Below the pieces are notes generated by a model, which was not told the DNA's origin, ran no database searches, and saw only the letters and a program-made list of their open reading frames with translations. Positions 44,901-54,054 of a DNA stretch of 64,000 bases are shown here, piece after piece. The first letter of the stretch is position 1. The number at the start of each line of letters is the position of its first letter. Both the position numbers and the translations under genes were made by a program. Source of the DNA: Citrifermentans bremense. Lineage in GTDB: Bacteria; Desulfobacterota; Desulfuromonadia; Geobacterales; Geobacteraceae. The DNA lies in the NCBI RefSeq assembly GCF_014218275.1, contig NZ_AP023213.1, positions 1,962,001-2,026,000 of the forward strand, in the 5' to 3' direction.

Positions 44901-45047
44901 TTGGCCAGCGGGACCGGTTCGGAGATCCAGAAACCGCTGGCGACGGTCGTGGTTGGGGGGCTCGTCACCTCGACCCTTTTGACCCTGCTCATCATCCCGT
45001 CGGTTTATAGCTGGTTCGAAAAGAGGGATTCTCAAGAGGAAGCTTAG
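41943..45047 (+). CDS. CzcA-family heavy-metal RND efflux pump
   Basis: This is a 1034-residue RND transporter of the HME type: YYRLPIDAFPDVTNIQVEV at the N-terminus, twelve helices, and helix 4 motif GGLAISIGMIIDTTIIQVEN. Two large periplasmic loops. It exports divalent or monovalent heavy metals by proton exchange as a CzcCBA complex; Cu/Ag versus Zn/Cd/Co preference cannot be settled here. Separated from the adaptor gene by a 178-base repeat-bearing spacer. Confidence 0.93.
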   Translation: MLEKIVSYTLRHRAMILFLSLLIIAFGLYSYYRLPIDAFPDVTNIQVEVVSHADGLSAIEIERNVTYPIEMAMRGLPDIEQMRSVTKFGLSIVTIVFKDNVDIYFARQLVFERLAEAREKVPKGVEVAMGPIGTAMGEIYQYTLEGKMPQDPQQKIAYLTNLRTVQEWIVTPQLKNVAGVNEINSFGGYFKQYQVLVSPEKLLKHAVTVEDVYEAIGSNNENVGGNLLERGTDQYIVRGVGLIRDTADIENIVLKSAGGTPTYLRDVAQVKVGEAVRMGAAMKNGKDECVGGIVMMLRGENSRDVVRRVAAKVKEINENNVLPDGMKIVPFYDRSDIVKASVGTVNKALVEGAILVLIVLYLLLNSFRGSLVVLIALPLSLLATFIVMKLAGISANLMSLGGLAISIGMIIDTTIIQVENVQRHLSEEGGKHPKLTTVLKAVMEVRKPSIFGELIIALTFIPIISLEGIEGKMFSPLAITVAIALLASLFLSIFVIPVLCILFLKPQPEKESYLMHQANLLYLPLLDWAMSRRKAVLAGAGGLLLVSLLLVTKLGTEFIPTMDEGSFDMDVALLPGVSLAKAMEVNQRAAEKLMQFQELETVVSRTGQTGVALDTRGSDKTGYVGIYKPKSEWKRDISKEELTNEMRESLESIAGINFGFSQPIQCRIDELVAGTRAQLIVKLFGEDINVLSEKSAEIAKVLSTVRGGTDLNAEKVSGQPYLTVDIDRAKIARFGLNISDVQKVIEIAVAGKAASQLYEENRSFDITVRLPEEQRNSLDAIKNLLVTTKTGVNVPLEQLAEVKMVEGPAQISRQDGVRRIGVEMNVTGRDIGGFVAEAKQKIKEKVQLPPGYYLTWGGQFENQQRAMNKLMIIGPVAVALILLLLYVTFRSIRLALLVISNLPFALIGGVFALFLSGQYLSVPASVGFVVLFGVAVLNGLVLVSRISQLREEGMELQEAIRKGSLDRLRPVLMTAAIAIFSLIPMLLASGTGSEIQKPLATVVVGGLVTSTLLTLLIIPSVYSWFEKRDSQEEA

Positions 45048-45095
45048 CCGCAGGCTGCTGCGGCCGGCATTGTTGTTATCAAAAAGGAGTAAAGC

Positions 45096-45686
45096 ATGAA
45101 AACACTACGCTTATTGGCACTGGGTACCATGTTGGTGGTTGCTGGTGGGTGCGCAGGGAGCTCCCGCTCGGCGCTGAAGCAGGAAGGGGACAAAGGGGGT
45201 GCACTCTACAGCGAAACCGCAAGGGGTGGGATCACGCCGGAAGGGTTTGCCGATCTCACCGTCACAGCTTCCATCAAGACCCACAGACTGCGCCCGTCTT
45301 TGGTGCCGGACAGTCACGGCAGCGCCAACTACACCTTGCTCGTATCGATTGACGGTCAGCCTGTAGCGGTGCCTGGAGAGGCCCGGCTGGAGAAAAGGGA
45401 CGCCGCCCCTTTCGCCGACCCGGAGGCCGGTAAAGGTGTCAGGTACCTATTCGCCAAAACGCTGAGGCTGCAGGCAGGTACCCATAACGTGAAGGTTTCC
45501 TTGCCGCAGGACTCAGTCGGCATCGCGCACGACATCACACTCGCCAGCGGAAGCGCGAACCTCCTGGTGCTGGAGCCTGTGTACGCGCCGGTCGCGGGCA
45601 AGCAAAGACCGGGCTTCTATGGGGCTACCTCCTATAAAGAGGGGATCTCGCGCATCCGGACCGCCTTGAACGGGGAGCGGCTTTGA
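45096..45686 (+). CDS. lipoprotein of unknown function at the end of the efflux cluster
   Basis: This is a 196-residue protein with a lipobox (VVAGGC-AG). The rest is beta-rich (TLLVSIDGQPVAVPGEARL, THNVKVSLPQDSVGIAHD) with no motif I recognise; it may be an immunoglobulin-like sandwich. It lies 48 bases after the RND pump with AAAGGAG upstream and is followed by a terminator, so it is probably the last gene of the operon. Confidence 0.75.
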   Translation: MKTLRLLALGTMLVVAGGCAGSSRSALKQEGDKGGALYSETARGGITPEGFADLTVTASIKTHRLRPSLVPDSHGSANYTLLVSIDGQPVAVPGEARLEKRDAAPFADPEAGKGVRYLFAKTLRLQAGTHNVKVSLPQDSVGIAHDITLASGSANLLVLEPVYAPVAGKQRPGFYGATSYKEGISRIRTALNGERL

Positions 45687-46228
45687 TCTTCTTCCCGCGG
45701 CTCACACCGGGGTGACAAGTCTCCCCGCAAAGGGGTGCCAAAGCAGGAGCTTGAAATAAAGGTAGAAGGGGCAGGCAACTTTTTCGTGGAAAAGCAGCCT
45801 GCCCCTTTTTTTATGCGGGAAGTCAGGCAGTTTCCGTGAAGGTAAAGTTGGAGGCGGTCTGGTAGATGCCTATACAACTTTTTTGGTAGGCAATCAAAAG
45901 TTTAAGATTGCGAAACAGTAACAGCTGTTGTACAGTGTCGCGCTGTCAACTCCAGCTAGCTCATTAAAACTCACGCCGCAGGCGATCATCCTTGAATGTG
46001 GACTGACAAGTGACGTTGAAACCCTGCGTTTTATTTTTGCGCTGGCGGCTTTCACTAGCGGACCCTCATGACAGCAAAGACTTGCTTGGGTTAAGGAGTT
46101 TATGGTATACGTGACTGGCATCTGTTGTTCTATTTTGGTGAATTAGTGATCATTTAAGCTGGCTCACCGATTTTGGTAATACCGCAGCACGCATCTCTCT
46201 CCGGTAATCCCGGTCGAAGGAAGTCGAC
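45687..46228. other. 542-bp intergenic region upstream of livHMGF
   Basis: After the terminator at 45766 the region is AT-richer. It holds a perfect 10-bp palindrome AACAGCTGTT (45920-45929) and a weak promoter candidate (TTGCTT at 46082, TATACG at 46106, 18-base spacer). I see no credible gene; the 75-codon minus-strand frame there has no support. Confidence 0.5.
45766..45812 (+). terminator. intrinsic terminator of the efflux cluster
   Basis: An 11-bp perfect stem (AAGGGGCAGGC at 45766-45776 with 45797-45807), a 20-nt loop, and a run of seven T. Confidence 0.9.
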
Positions 46229-47104
<876 letters not shown>

Positions 47105-47109
47105 ATTCG

Positions 47110-48003
47110 ATGGCAGATTTTCTTAATAGCTTGGTCGGCGCCGTCGACCCGTACATGATGCAGATCCTGGTCAACGTCGGCGTGGCTATCGTGCTGGCGC
47201 TGGGGCTCAACGTGATCGTCGGTCTCACCGGCCAGCTGTCGCTGGGGCACGCCGCCTTCATGAGCATAGGGGCCTTCACCAGCGCCATGGTCACCATCAA
47301 GACCGGGCTCCCCTTCAGCCTGAACCTGGTTGTCACCGGCGTGGTCACCGCCATCGTCGCAGCAGCCATCGGCTTCCCGATCCTGAGGCTTACCGGCGAC
47401 TACCTGGCCATCTGCACCCTGGGATTCGCCGAGATCGTCAAGGTGTTCTTCCTGAACTTCGAGCCGACCAACAAGGCGCTCGGCCTCACCGTCCCCCCGG
47501 CAAAGACCCTGATCCCCATGCCGATCTACGTCTGGGTGGTGGCGATCCTCTCCATCGTGCTGGTCACCTTCGTGCAGTCCTCCCGGTTCGGGCGGGCGCT
47601 GAAGGCGATCCGCGAGGACGAGATCGCTGCCGAGGCGATGGGGATCAACACGGCGCGCTACAAGATCCAGGCCTTCGCGCTCGGCTCCTTCTTGGCCGGG
47701 GTCGGCGGCGGCCTCTACGCCCACTTCCTGAGCTACATAAACCCCTCGGACTTCGGCTTCCTGAAGTCGGTCGACATCCTCGCCATGGTGGTCTTGGGCG
47801 GCCTGGGGAGCGTCCCGGGCACGGTGATCGGCTCGTCCGTGCTTGCCTCGGCGCCCGAGTTCCTGCGCTTCATGTCCCAGTACCGCATGCTGGTTTACGG
47901 CGCGCTGCTGGTCTTCTTGATGGTGTTCCGCCCCAACGGGCTTCTCGGGGGCGTCAACTTCACCGAACTGCTGCTGCGGGCCGTCGGCAAGAAACGTAAA
48001 TAA
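47110..48003 (+). CDS. livM: branched-chain amino-acid ABC permease LivM
   Basis: This is a 297-residue LivM-type permease: LNVIVGLTGQLSLGHAAFMS, FGRALKAIREDEIAAEAMGI, and DILAMVVLGGLGSVPGTVIG. Partner of LivH. Shorter than E. coli LivM, which has an extra N-terminal part; the length is normal for the wider family. Confidence 0.94.
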   Translation: MADFLNSLVGAVDPYMMQILVNVGVAIVLALGLNVIVGLTGQLSLGHAAFMSIGAFTSAMVTIKTGLPFSLNLVVTGVVTAIVAAAIGFPILRLTGDYLAICTLGFAEIVKVFFLNFEPTNKALGLTVPPAKTLIPMPIYVWVVAILSIVLVTFVQSSRFGRALKAIREDEIAAEAMGINTARYKIQAFALGSFLAGVGGGLYAHFLSYINPSDFGFLKSVDILAMVVLGGLGSVPGTVIGSSVLASAPEFLRFMSQYRMLVYGALLVFLMVFRPNGLLGGVNFTELLLRAVGKKRK

Positions 48004-48023
48004 CTTCATCAGCGAGAGATAGC

Positions 48024-48797
48024 ATGTCGATACTTAAACTCGAAGACGTCACCATCCGCTTCGGCGGCCTGGTCGCGGTGGACAAGGTAAACCTCACCGT
48101 CGAGAAGGGGAACATCATGGCCCTGATCGGGCCCAACGGCGCCGGCAAGAGCACCATGTTCAACCTGATCACCGGGATCTACACCCCGACCGAGGGGCGG
48201 ATCTCCTTCATGGACGAAAGCATCTCGGGGAAGACCCCGTTCCACATCGCAGCCGCAGGTATCGGCCGCACCTTCCAGAACATCAGGCTATTCACCCAGT
48301 TAACCGTGCTGGAAAACGTGCTGATCGGCGCCCACACCAGGGGTAAATGGGACCTCACCGGCGCGGTGCTGAAGTTCCTCCCGTTCGTGCGGCGCGAGGA
48401 GGCCCAGTTGAAGGAGCTGGCCCTTGCCTGCCTGAAGCAGGTCGATCTGCTGCACAAGGCGGACGAGCTGGCGGGGAACCTCCCCTACGGCGAGCAGCGC
48501 CGCCTGGAGATCGCCCGGGCGCTTGCCATCAAGCCGCAGATCATCCTCCTGGACGAGCCCGCCGCGGGGATGAACCCGCAGGAAAAGCAGGTCCTGGCTG
48601 AGATGGTCAAGGCGATCAGCAAGACCGGCGTGACCGTGTTCCTGGTCGAGCATGACATGAAGTTCGTCATGGGGATTTCCGATCGCATCGCCGTCCTCGA
48701 TTACGGGGTGAAGATCGCCGAGGGGACTCCGGAGGAGATCCGGTCCAATCCCAAGGTGATCGAAGCGTACCTCGGCAAAGGAGCAGCGCATGCTTAA
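48024..48797 (+). CDS. livG: branched-chain amino-acid ABC ATPase LivG
   Basis: This is a 257-residue ATPase: Walker A GPNGAGKST, GIGRTFQNIRLF Q-loop region, signature LPYGEQRRLEIARAL, Walker B ILLDEPAAGMNP, switch VEHDMKFVM. The end overlaps livF by eight bases. Confidence 0.95.
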   Translation: MSILKLEDVTIRFGGLVAVDKVNLTVEKGNIMALIGPNGAGKSTMFNLITGIYTPTEGRISFMDESISGKTPFHIAAAGIGRTFQNIRLFTQLTVLENVLIGAHTRGKWDLTGAVLKFLPFVRREEAQLKELALACLKQVDLLHKADELAGNLPYGEQRRLEIARALAIKPQIILLDEPAAGMNPQEKQVLAEMVKAISKTGVTVFLVEHDMKFVMGISDRIAVLDYGVKIAEGTPEEIRSNPKVIEAYLGKGAAHA

Positions 48798-49491
48798 GGT
48801 AGAGAACATCAGCGTGAACTACGGCGCCATCAAGGCGCTGCAAAACGTTTCCTTCCAGATCAACCAGGGTGAGATCGTGGCTCTCATCGGCGCCAACGGC
48901 GCCGGCAAGACCACCATCCTCAACACCATCTCCAACATCGTTCCCTCCGTCGCCGGGAAGATCACCTATCTGGACCGCGAGATCACCAAGCTCCCGCCGC
49001 ACGAGATCGTGAAGCTCGGCATCTCCCAGGTTCCCGAGGGGCGCCGGGTCTTCGCCAAGATGAGCGTCCTGGAGAACCTGGAGATGGGGGCCTATACCCG
49101 CAGCGACAACGAAATCGGCTCCGACATGGAGAAGATCTTCCAGCGCTTCCCGCGCCTCAACGAGCGCAAGAAGCAGGCGGCCAAGACCCTTTCCGGCGGG
49201 GAGCAGCAGATGCTGGCGATGGGGCGCGCCTTGATGTGCCGTCCGAAGCTGCTGCTGCTCGACGAGCCCTCCATGGGACTTGCCCCGATGCTGGTGGAGC
49301 AGATCTTCCAGATCATCCAGGAGATCAACGCCAGCGGCACCACGATCCTGCTGGTGGAGCAAAACGCGAACATGGCGCTTTCCATCGCACACCGCGCCTA
49401 CGTCCTGGAGACTGGCGAGGTGGTGCTGCAGGGGGATGCCAAGGAGCTTGCCTCCAATCCCGAGGTGAGGAAGGCGTACCTGGGAGAGTAG
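48790..49491 (+). CDS. livF: branched-chain amino-acid ABC ATPase LivF
   Basis: This is a 233-residue ATPase: Walker A GANGAGKTT, QVPEGRRVFAKMSVLENLEM, signature LSGGEQQMLAMGRAL, Walker B LLLLDEPSMGLAP, switch VEQNANMAL. The stop is one base from the GTG of the following EamA gene, so that gene may be co-transcribed. Confidence 0.95.
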   Translation: MLKVENISVNYGAIKALQNVSFQINQGEIVALIGANGAGKTTILNTISNIVPSVAGKITYLDREITKLPPHEIVKLGISQVPEGRRVFAKMSVLENLEMGAYTRSDNEIGSDMEKIFQRFPRLNERKKQAAKTLSGGEQQMLAMGRALMCRPKLLLLDEPSMGLAPMLVEQIFQIIQEINASGTTILLVEQNANMALSIAHRAYVLETGEVVLQGDAKELASNPEVRKAYLGE

Positions 49492-49492
49492 G

Positions 49493-50416
49493 GTGTCCGA
49501 ATCCGCCACAACCAAGCCCTGGATCAACCCCTACCTGGCCATCCTGGTAGGGGTTTTTGCTGTCTCCTTCTCGGCAATCCTGGTGCGGGTCTGCTCCGCG
49601 CCGCCTTTGGTGATCGCCGCCTACCGGCTCCTCTTCACCTTTTTTTTCCTGGCGCCGGTAACACTTTGGGGCGGCGCCCCGACGCTCAGGGGGATGACGG
49701 CAAGGCAGGTACTTCTTTCCGCCGCGAGCGGTATCTTCCTTGCCTTTCATTTCGTCACCTGGTTCATCTCTCTCAAGTACACCTCCATCGCCAGTTCCGT
49801 GGTGCTGGTCACCACCCAGCCGCTCTTCGTTGTGCTCGGGTCGTGGATCTTTTTCAAGGAGCGGGTGCCGCGCCTGGCGCTTTACGGCGGGGCGCTCGCC
49901 TTCGCCGGGAGCGTCGTCATCGGCGCTACCGACTTCCAGCTGGGAGGGAGCGCCTTCATCGGCGACCTTTTGGCCCTTTTCGCCGCCGTGATGGTCTCGG
50001 GGTACCTTCTGATCGGGAGAAAGCTCAGGGGGGACGTTCCCCTTACCGGATATACCTTCGTCACCTACGGGTCGAGCGCCGCGGTGCTGACCGCGACCGC
50101 CCTGGCTGCGAAATACCCCATGTATCCCCATCCCGCCCGGGACTGGCTCATCTTCCTGGCGCTGGCGCTGGTCTGCACCATCCTGGGTCACACCGTCTTC
50201 AACTGGGTACTCCGCTACGTGCAGGCCTCCGTCGTTTCGGTGAGCGTTCTCGGCGAGCCTTTGGGGGCGATACTTTGGGCCGCGGTTTTCCTCGGCGAGA
50301 ATCCGACGCCGCGCCAGGCGCTGGGGGGAGCCGTCATCTTCTCCGGGCTCTTCCTCTTCACCAGGGTGACGGCTAAGGCAGGGGCTAAGAGGCAGGGGCT
50401 AGGGGCTAGGGGCTAG
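49493..50416 (+). CDS. EamA-family (DMT) transporter
   Basis: This is a 307-residue, ten-helix protein with two EamA repeats (AVSFSAILVRVCSAPPLVIAAYRLL; SVLGEPLGAILWAAVFLGE). GTG start one base after livF, with GGGAGAG upstream. The tight link to liv genes suggests an amino-acid-related exporter, by position only. The C-terminal residues lie in a repeated GGGGCTA stretch (50390-50417). Confidence 0.88.
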   Translation: MSESATTKPWINPYLAILVGVFAVSFSAILVRVCSAPPLVIAAYRLLFTFFFLAPVTLWGGAPTLRGMTARQVLLSAASGIFLAFHFVTWFISLKYTSIASSVVLVTTQPLFVVLGSWIFFKERVPRLALYGGALAFAGSVVIGATDFQLGGSAFIGDLLALFAAVMVSGYLLIGRKLRGDVPLTGYTFVTYGSSAAVLTATALAAKYPMYPHPARDWLIFLALALVCTILGHTVFNWVLRYVQASVVSVSVLGEPLGAILWAAVFLGENPTPRQALGGAVIFSGLFLFTRVTAKAGAKRQGLGARG

Positions 50417-50487
50417 GGGCTGAAACCCCTCGCTGTAGGGCCTTCGGGGCAGGGGTGAGGGATGAAACTATGCGACAGGAGGCGGGT

Positions 50488-50982
50488 ATGGATTCCAATT
50501 TGAGCGCAAGCGCCAAAAGGGTGCAGGACGCGCTGCATGGCTTCGGCCTGGATTGCAAGGTGAAGGAACTGGCGGAAAGCACGCGGACCGCAGTCGATGC
50601 GGCCAACGCGGTCGGGTGCGACGTGGGGCAGATCGTCAAGTCGCTGGTGTTCAGGGGCAAGGCGAGCGGCAAAGCGATTTTCGTGGTCGCAAGCGGCGCC
50701 AACCAGGTTAACGAAAAGAGCCTCGCCTCCCTCGTGGGCGAAAAGATTGGGAAGGCCGACGCCGACTTCGTCCGGGAGCAGACCGGGTTCGCCATCGGCG
50801 GCGTATCTCCGGTTGGGCACCCGGCCCCCCTGCACACCTACGTGGATGAAGATCTCCTTGGCTACGACGAGTTGTGGGCTGCGGCGGGGACGCCTCACGC
50901 GCTCTTCTCGTTGACCCCGGAGCAGCTCTGCCTGATCACTTCCGGGGAAGTGGTGAATATCAAGAAAGTCGCGGCGCCGTAG
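50488..50982 (+). CDS. YbaK/EbsC-type aminoacyl-tRNA editing domain protein
   Basis: This is a 164-residue protein of the YbaK/ProX fold: VGQIVKSLVFRG, the lysine KAIFVVASGANQV, and GFAIGGVSPVGHP. Such trans-editing factors deacylate mischarged tRNAs (for example Cys- or Ala-tRNAPro). ATG at 50488 has GGAGG five bases upstream; earlier in-frame starts are less likely. Confidence 0.9.
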   Translation: MDSNLSASAKRVQDALHGFGLDCKVKELAESTRTAVDAANAVGCDVGQIVKSLVFRGKASGKAIFVVASGANQVNEKSLASLVGEKIGKADADFVREQTGFAIGGVSPVGHPAPLHTYVDEDLLGYDELWAAAGTPHALFSLTPEQLCLITSGEVVNIKKVAAP

Positions 50983-51314
50983 TAAGGCTTGGCTAAGGGG
51001 ATCTGCCAACAAGAGCAAATCCCCCCTGTCCCCCCTTCGCAAAAGGGGGAACGTTAGGTCACGTTCAGCGCTTCGTGGGCGGGCTGACTCCCCAGTATTG
51101 CGTGATGAACCTCCGCAGGGGGGGGACGTGATAGCCTCGCCTGATCTTCGGGAGGAACAGAAACGCTGGCTCCACGGCTTTCTAAGATGAATCTCCGCTA
51201 GGGGGCGTTAGGTCTCCCGTAGCGCTTGATGGCAAATTTTTTCCAACCCCCGATTAACCTTTTTTAAACGGGGAGAGTGCAACACGAACGGCAGATAAAG
51301 GATAAATAGAAAGA
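50983..51314. repeat. repeat-filled spacer before the NSS symporter gene
   Basis: 50998-51050 repeats the stem-loop arrangement seen at 41780-41844 (AAATCCCCCCTGTCCCCCCT core). Two degenerate tandem units follow: 51052-51079 (CGTTAGGTCACGTTCAGCGC start) and 51206-51232 (CGTTAGGTCTCCCGTAGCGC start), with related AACCTCCGCAGGGG and AATCTCCGCTAGGGG pieces between and before them. No gene. Confidence 0.65.
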
Positions 51315-52682
51315 ATGGAAACACCCAAGGCAGTAAAGGCACGCGACAGTTTCACCACGGGTTTGGGCGTCATCGCCGCTACTCTCGGCTCCGCCGTAGG
51401 GCTCGGCAACATCTGGAAGTTCCCGGCACTGACCGGGCTGAACGGCGGGGCGGCGTTCATCGTCGTCTACCTCCTCTCCACGCTCATGGCCGGGCTCCCG
51501 GTGATGATCGCCGAACTGATGCTCGGACGTCGCTCCAAGTCCGACGCGCTGACCACGTTCCGGGTGCTGCACCCCGAGCGCGAGAGCTGGTCTCTGATCG
51601 GCGCAGCCGGGGTCCTTTCCGCCTTCCTCATCCTCGCCTTTTACACCGAGGTGGCGGGGTGGGTCTTCGCCTACATCTTCAAGGCGGCCTCGGGGAGCAT
51701 CCTCTCGGCCGATCCCAAGGTCACCTCGGCTGCCTTCGCTAAGCTGATCGCCGACCCGGTGCAGTCGGTGTTCTGGCAGTGCGTGGTCATCGCGTTCGTC
51801 GGCGCCATCATCGTCATGGGGGTCTCCAAGGGGATCGAGAAGACCACCAAAAGGCTTATGCCGGTGCTGTTCCTGATCCTGGTCATGATCGGGGTGCGCA
51901 GCCTGATGCTTCCCGGCGCGGCCCAGGGGCTCGATTTCCTCTTCCGCCCCGACTTCTCGAAGGTTACCGGCGCCGTGGTGCTCACCGCCATGGGGCTAGC
52001 CTTCTTCAAGCTTTCCGTCGGGATGGGGACCATGATCACCTACGGGAGCTACTTCAGAAACGACCAGAACGTCCCCATGACCGCCCTGCGCGTGATGCTG
52101 GCGGACCTCACCGTATCCATCCTGGCTGGGGTCGCCATCTTCCCGGCGGTCTTCACCTTCGGCTTCAAGCCCGAGGCTGGGCCGTCTCTCTTATTCATCA
52201 CCATTCCGGCCGTCTTCTCCCAGATGCCATTCGGCAACGTCTTCGTGGTCCTCTTCTTCGTCCTCGGGGCCATTGCCTCGACAGGCGCCATGCTCTCCAT
52301 CATGGAAGTGCCGGTGGCCTACCTGCACCAGCGCTTCGGCGTGAGCCGCTTCAACGCCACGGCAGCAACTGGGATCCTGCTGGCCTTGATCGGTTCGACC
52401 GCCGCGCTTTCCAACAGCGTCCTCGCGGAGTTCAAGCTGTTCGGCATGACCATGTTCGACCTGTACGACTTCCTAACCTCCAACCTGCTCATGCCGGTCG
52501 GGGGGCTCTTCATCTGCATCTTCGTCGGATGGGTTTGGGGTGAAAAACAGGTGAGGGCGGCATTGTCCAACGATGGACAGCTGCAAAACGGCGCAGTCAT
52601 CCGCATCTTCTTCTTTATCGTGAGGTACGTCGCGCCCGTCACCATCGGCGTCATCCTGCTGCGCGGATTGAAGATCATCTAG
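51315..52682 (+). CDS. sodium-dependent NSS-family amino-acid symporter
   Basis: This is a 455-residue, LeuT-fold protein with about 11 helices. Helix 1 carries LGSAVGLGNIWKFP, the unwound sodium/substrate site. The short form (about 450 residues) is like bacterial TnaT/MhsT-type transporters for aromatic or hydrophobic amino acids. The substrate is not determinable. No good ribosome-binding site; AGAAAGA precedes the ATG. Confidence 0.92.
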   Translation: METPKAVKARDSFTTGLGVIAATLGSAVGLGNIWKFPALTGLNGGAAFIVVYLLSTLMAGLPVMIAELMLGRRSKSDALTTFRVLHPERESWSLIGAAGVLSAFLILAFYTEVAGWVFAYIFKAASGSILSADPKVTSAAFAKLIADPVQSVFWQCVVIAFVGAIIVMGVSKGIEKTTKRLMPVLFLILVMIGVRSLMLPGAAQGLDFLFRPDFSKVTGAVVLTAMGLAFFKLSVGMGTMITYGSYFRNDQNVPMTALRVMLADLTVSILAGVAIFPAVFTFGFKPEAGPSLLFITIPAVFSQMPFGNVFVVLFFVLGAIASTGAMLSIMEVPVAYLHQRFGVSRFNATAATGILLALIGSTAALSNSVLAEFKLFGMTMFDLYDFLTSNLLMPVGGLFICIFVGWVWGEKQVRAALSNDGQLQNGAVIRIFFFIVRYVAPVTIGVILLRGLKII

Positions 52683-52725
52683 ATATTCGCACCCCTCCCG
52701 CCGGGGTGATTTACCGGAACCTGAT

Positions 52726-53649
52726 ATGACCAAACCTATCGACAGCTCGGAGCACGCAGCGCTCGAGGCCCGGCGCCTCGGCGTCATCTACGGCCTCGCC
52801 GCCTACCTGTGCTGGGGATTTTTCCCCGTTTACTTCAAGTCGGTCAAGATCGTGCCGCCGCTGGAGATGGTTTCGCACCGGATCGTCTGGTCGCTGGCAT
52901 TCCTGCTTTTGCTCATCACCTGGAAAAGGGCGTGGCGGAGCATGCTGGAACTCCTCGTCCTTCCCAAATCCTTGGCGGTGCTCTTCGCCACCACCTTGCT
53001 CATCGCCACCAACTGGCTGGTCTTCATCTACGCCATAAGCGTAGGAGAGGTGCTGCAGTCGAGTCTGGGCTATTTCATCAACCCGCTGGTGAGCGTGCTG
53101 CTCGGATTCGTCTTTTTGCGCGAGAGGCTGGAGCGGGCGCAGTGGATCAGCCTGGCCCTGGCGGTCGCCGGCGTCCTGTACCTCGCCATTGAGTACGGCA
53201 GCGTCCCATGGATCGCCCTGGCGCTGGCTCTCTCCTTCGGGCTTTACGGCCTGATCCGCAAGGCGCTCCATGTCGAGCCTTTGGTCGGCCTCACTGTCGA
53301 GACGCTCCTGCTCGCCCCTATCGCGCTTTATTACCTGTTCCACCTGAACCAGACCGGCGCCGGAATCTTCCTGACCCACTCGACGCGCCTCGACCTGCTC
53401 ATCCCCATGTCCGGCATCGTCACCGCGATACCGCTGCTTCTCTTTGCCGCCGCGGCCAAGAAACTGAGGCTCGCCACCATAGGCTTTCTGCAGTACATAA
53501 CTCCGACCATGCACTTCCTGCTCGCCATCACCATCTTCGGCGAGACCTTCACCCATACCCACCTGGTGAGCTTCCTCTTCATCTGGAGCGGCCTGGCCCT
53601 TTACTCCTGGCACGCCTATCGTTCGGTCAGGCGGCCGCAGATACAGTAA
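52726..53649 (+). CDS. rarD: RarD-type EamA transporter
   Basis: This is a 307-residue, ten-helix protein. GLAAYLCWGFFPVYFKSV, MVSHRIVWSLAFLLLL and SLGYFINPLVSVLLGFVFL are characteristic of RarD proteins (annotated from chloramphenicol sensitivity; physiological substrate unknown). It follows the NSS symporter by 43 bases, probably in the same transcript. Confidence 0.88.
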   Translation: MTKPIDSSEHAALEARRLGVIYGLAAYLCWGFFPVYFKSVKIVPPLEMVSHRIVWSLAFLLLLITWKRAWRSMLELLVLPKSLAVLFATTLLIATNWLVFIYAISVGEVLQSSLGYFINPLVSVLLGFVFLRERLERAQWISLALAVAGVLYLAIEYGSVPWIALALALSFGLYGLIRKALHVEPLVGLTVETLLLAPIALYYLFHLNQTGAGIFLTHSTRLDLLIPMSGIVTAIPLLLFAAAAKKLRLATIGFLQYITPTMHFLLAITIFGETFTHTHLVSFLFIWSGLALYSWHAYRSVRRPQIQ

Positions 53650-54054
53650 ATAGTTGGAGCTGAATCCCTTTACCTGGTAGCCGCTCGTGCCTCAATGCGC
53701 CGCCTGTTATTCTCCTTTCTACGGCGTCCCCCTCCCTGGGCCCTCCCCCTGCAGGGGCGCGGACTGTAGCGGCACCGTGGACGCTGCTGTCCCGCCTTTT
53801 CAAGAAGATGAACTAGAACTTCACGCTCATAGCCCTAAGTTTTCTATTTCAAGCACCGCTTTTCCTGACATAAGTTCCGACAGTCCCTCTTTACTTCTCT
53901 CAAAGCATCTTTCTCTTATCTCATTCACACCCTCGCTGTAGACAAATTTCATATAAAAACCTAAATTTCTCTGCAAACAATCCGAAAAGACTATGGAATC
54001 GCTGCCTGTATAGATTTTGAGCATGTGGAGGTAAGCACAGCAGGAGTTGATGTC
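53650..54054. other. 405-bp intergenic region before the signalling module
   Basis: C-rich repeat-like sequence at 53730-53765 is followed by an AT-rich stretch (53815-54010) likely to carry the promoter. A 65-codon minus-strand frame (53827-54024) has no ribosome-binding site and I do not call it. Confidence 0.5.

Noticed and set aside
45894-46121. 75-codon minus-strand frame upstream of livH
   Set aside because: No ribosome-binding site or recognisable motif, and it lies over likely regulatory DNA.
53827-54024. 65-codon minus-strand frame before the signalling module
   Set aside because: No ribosome-binding site upstream and it covers the probable promoter; could be chance in AT-rich DNA.
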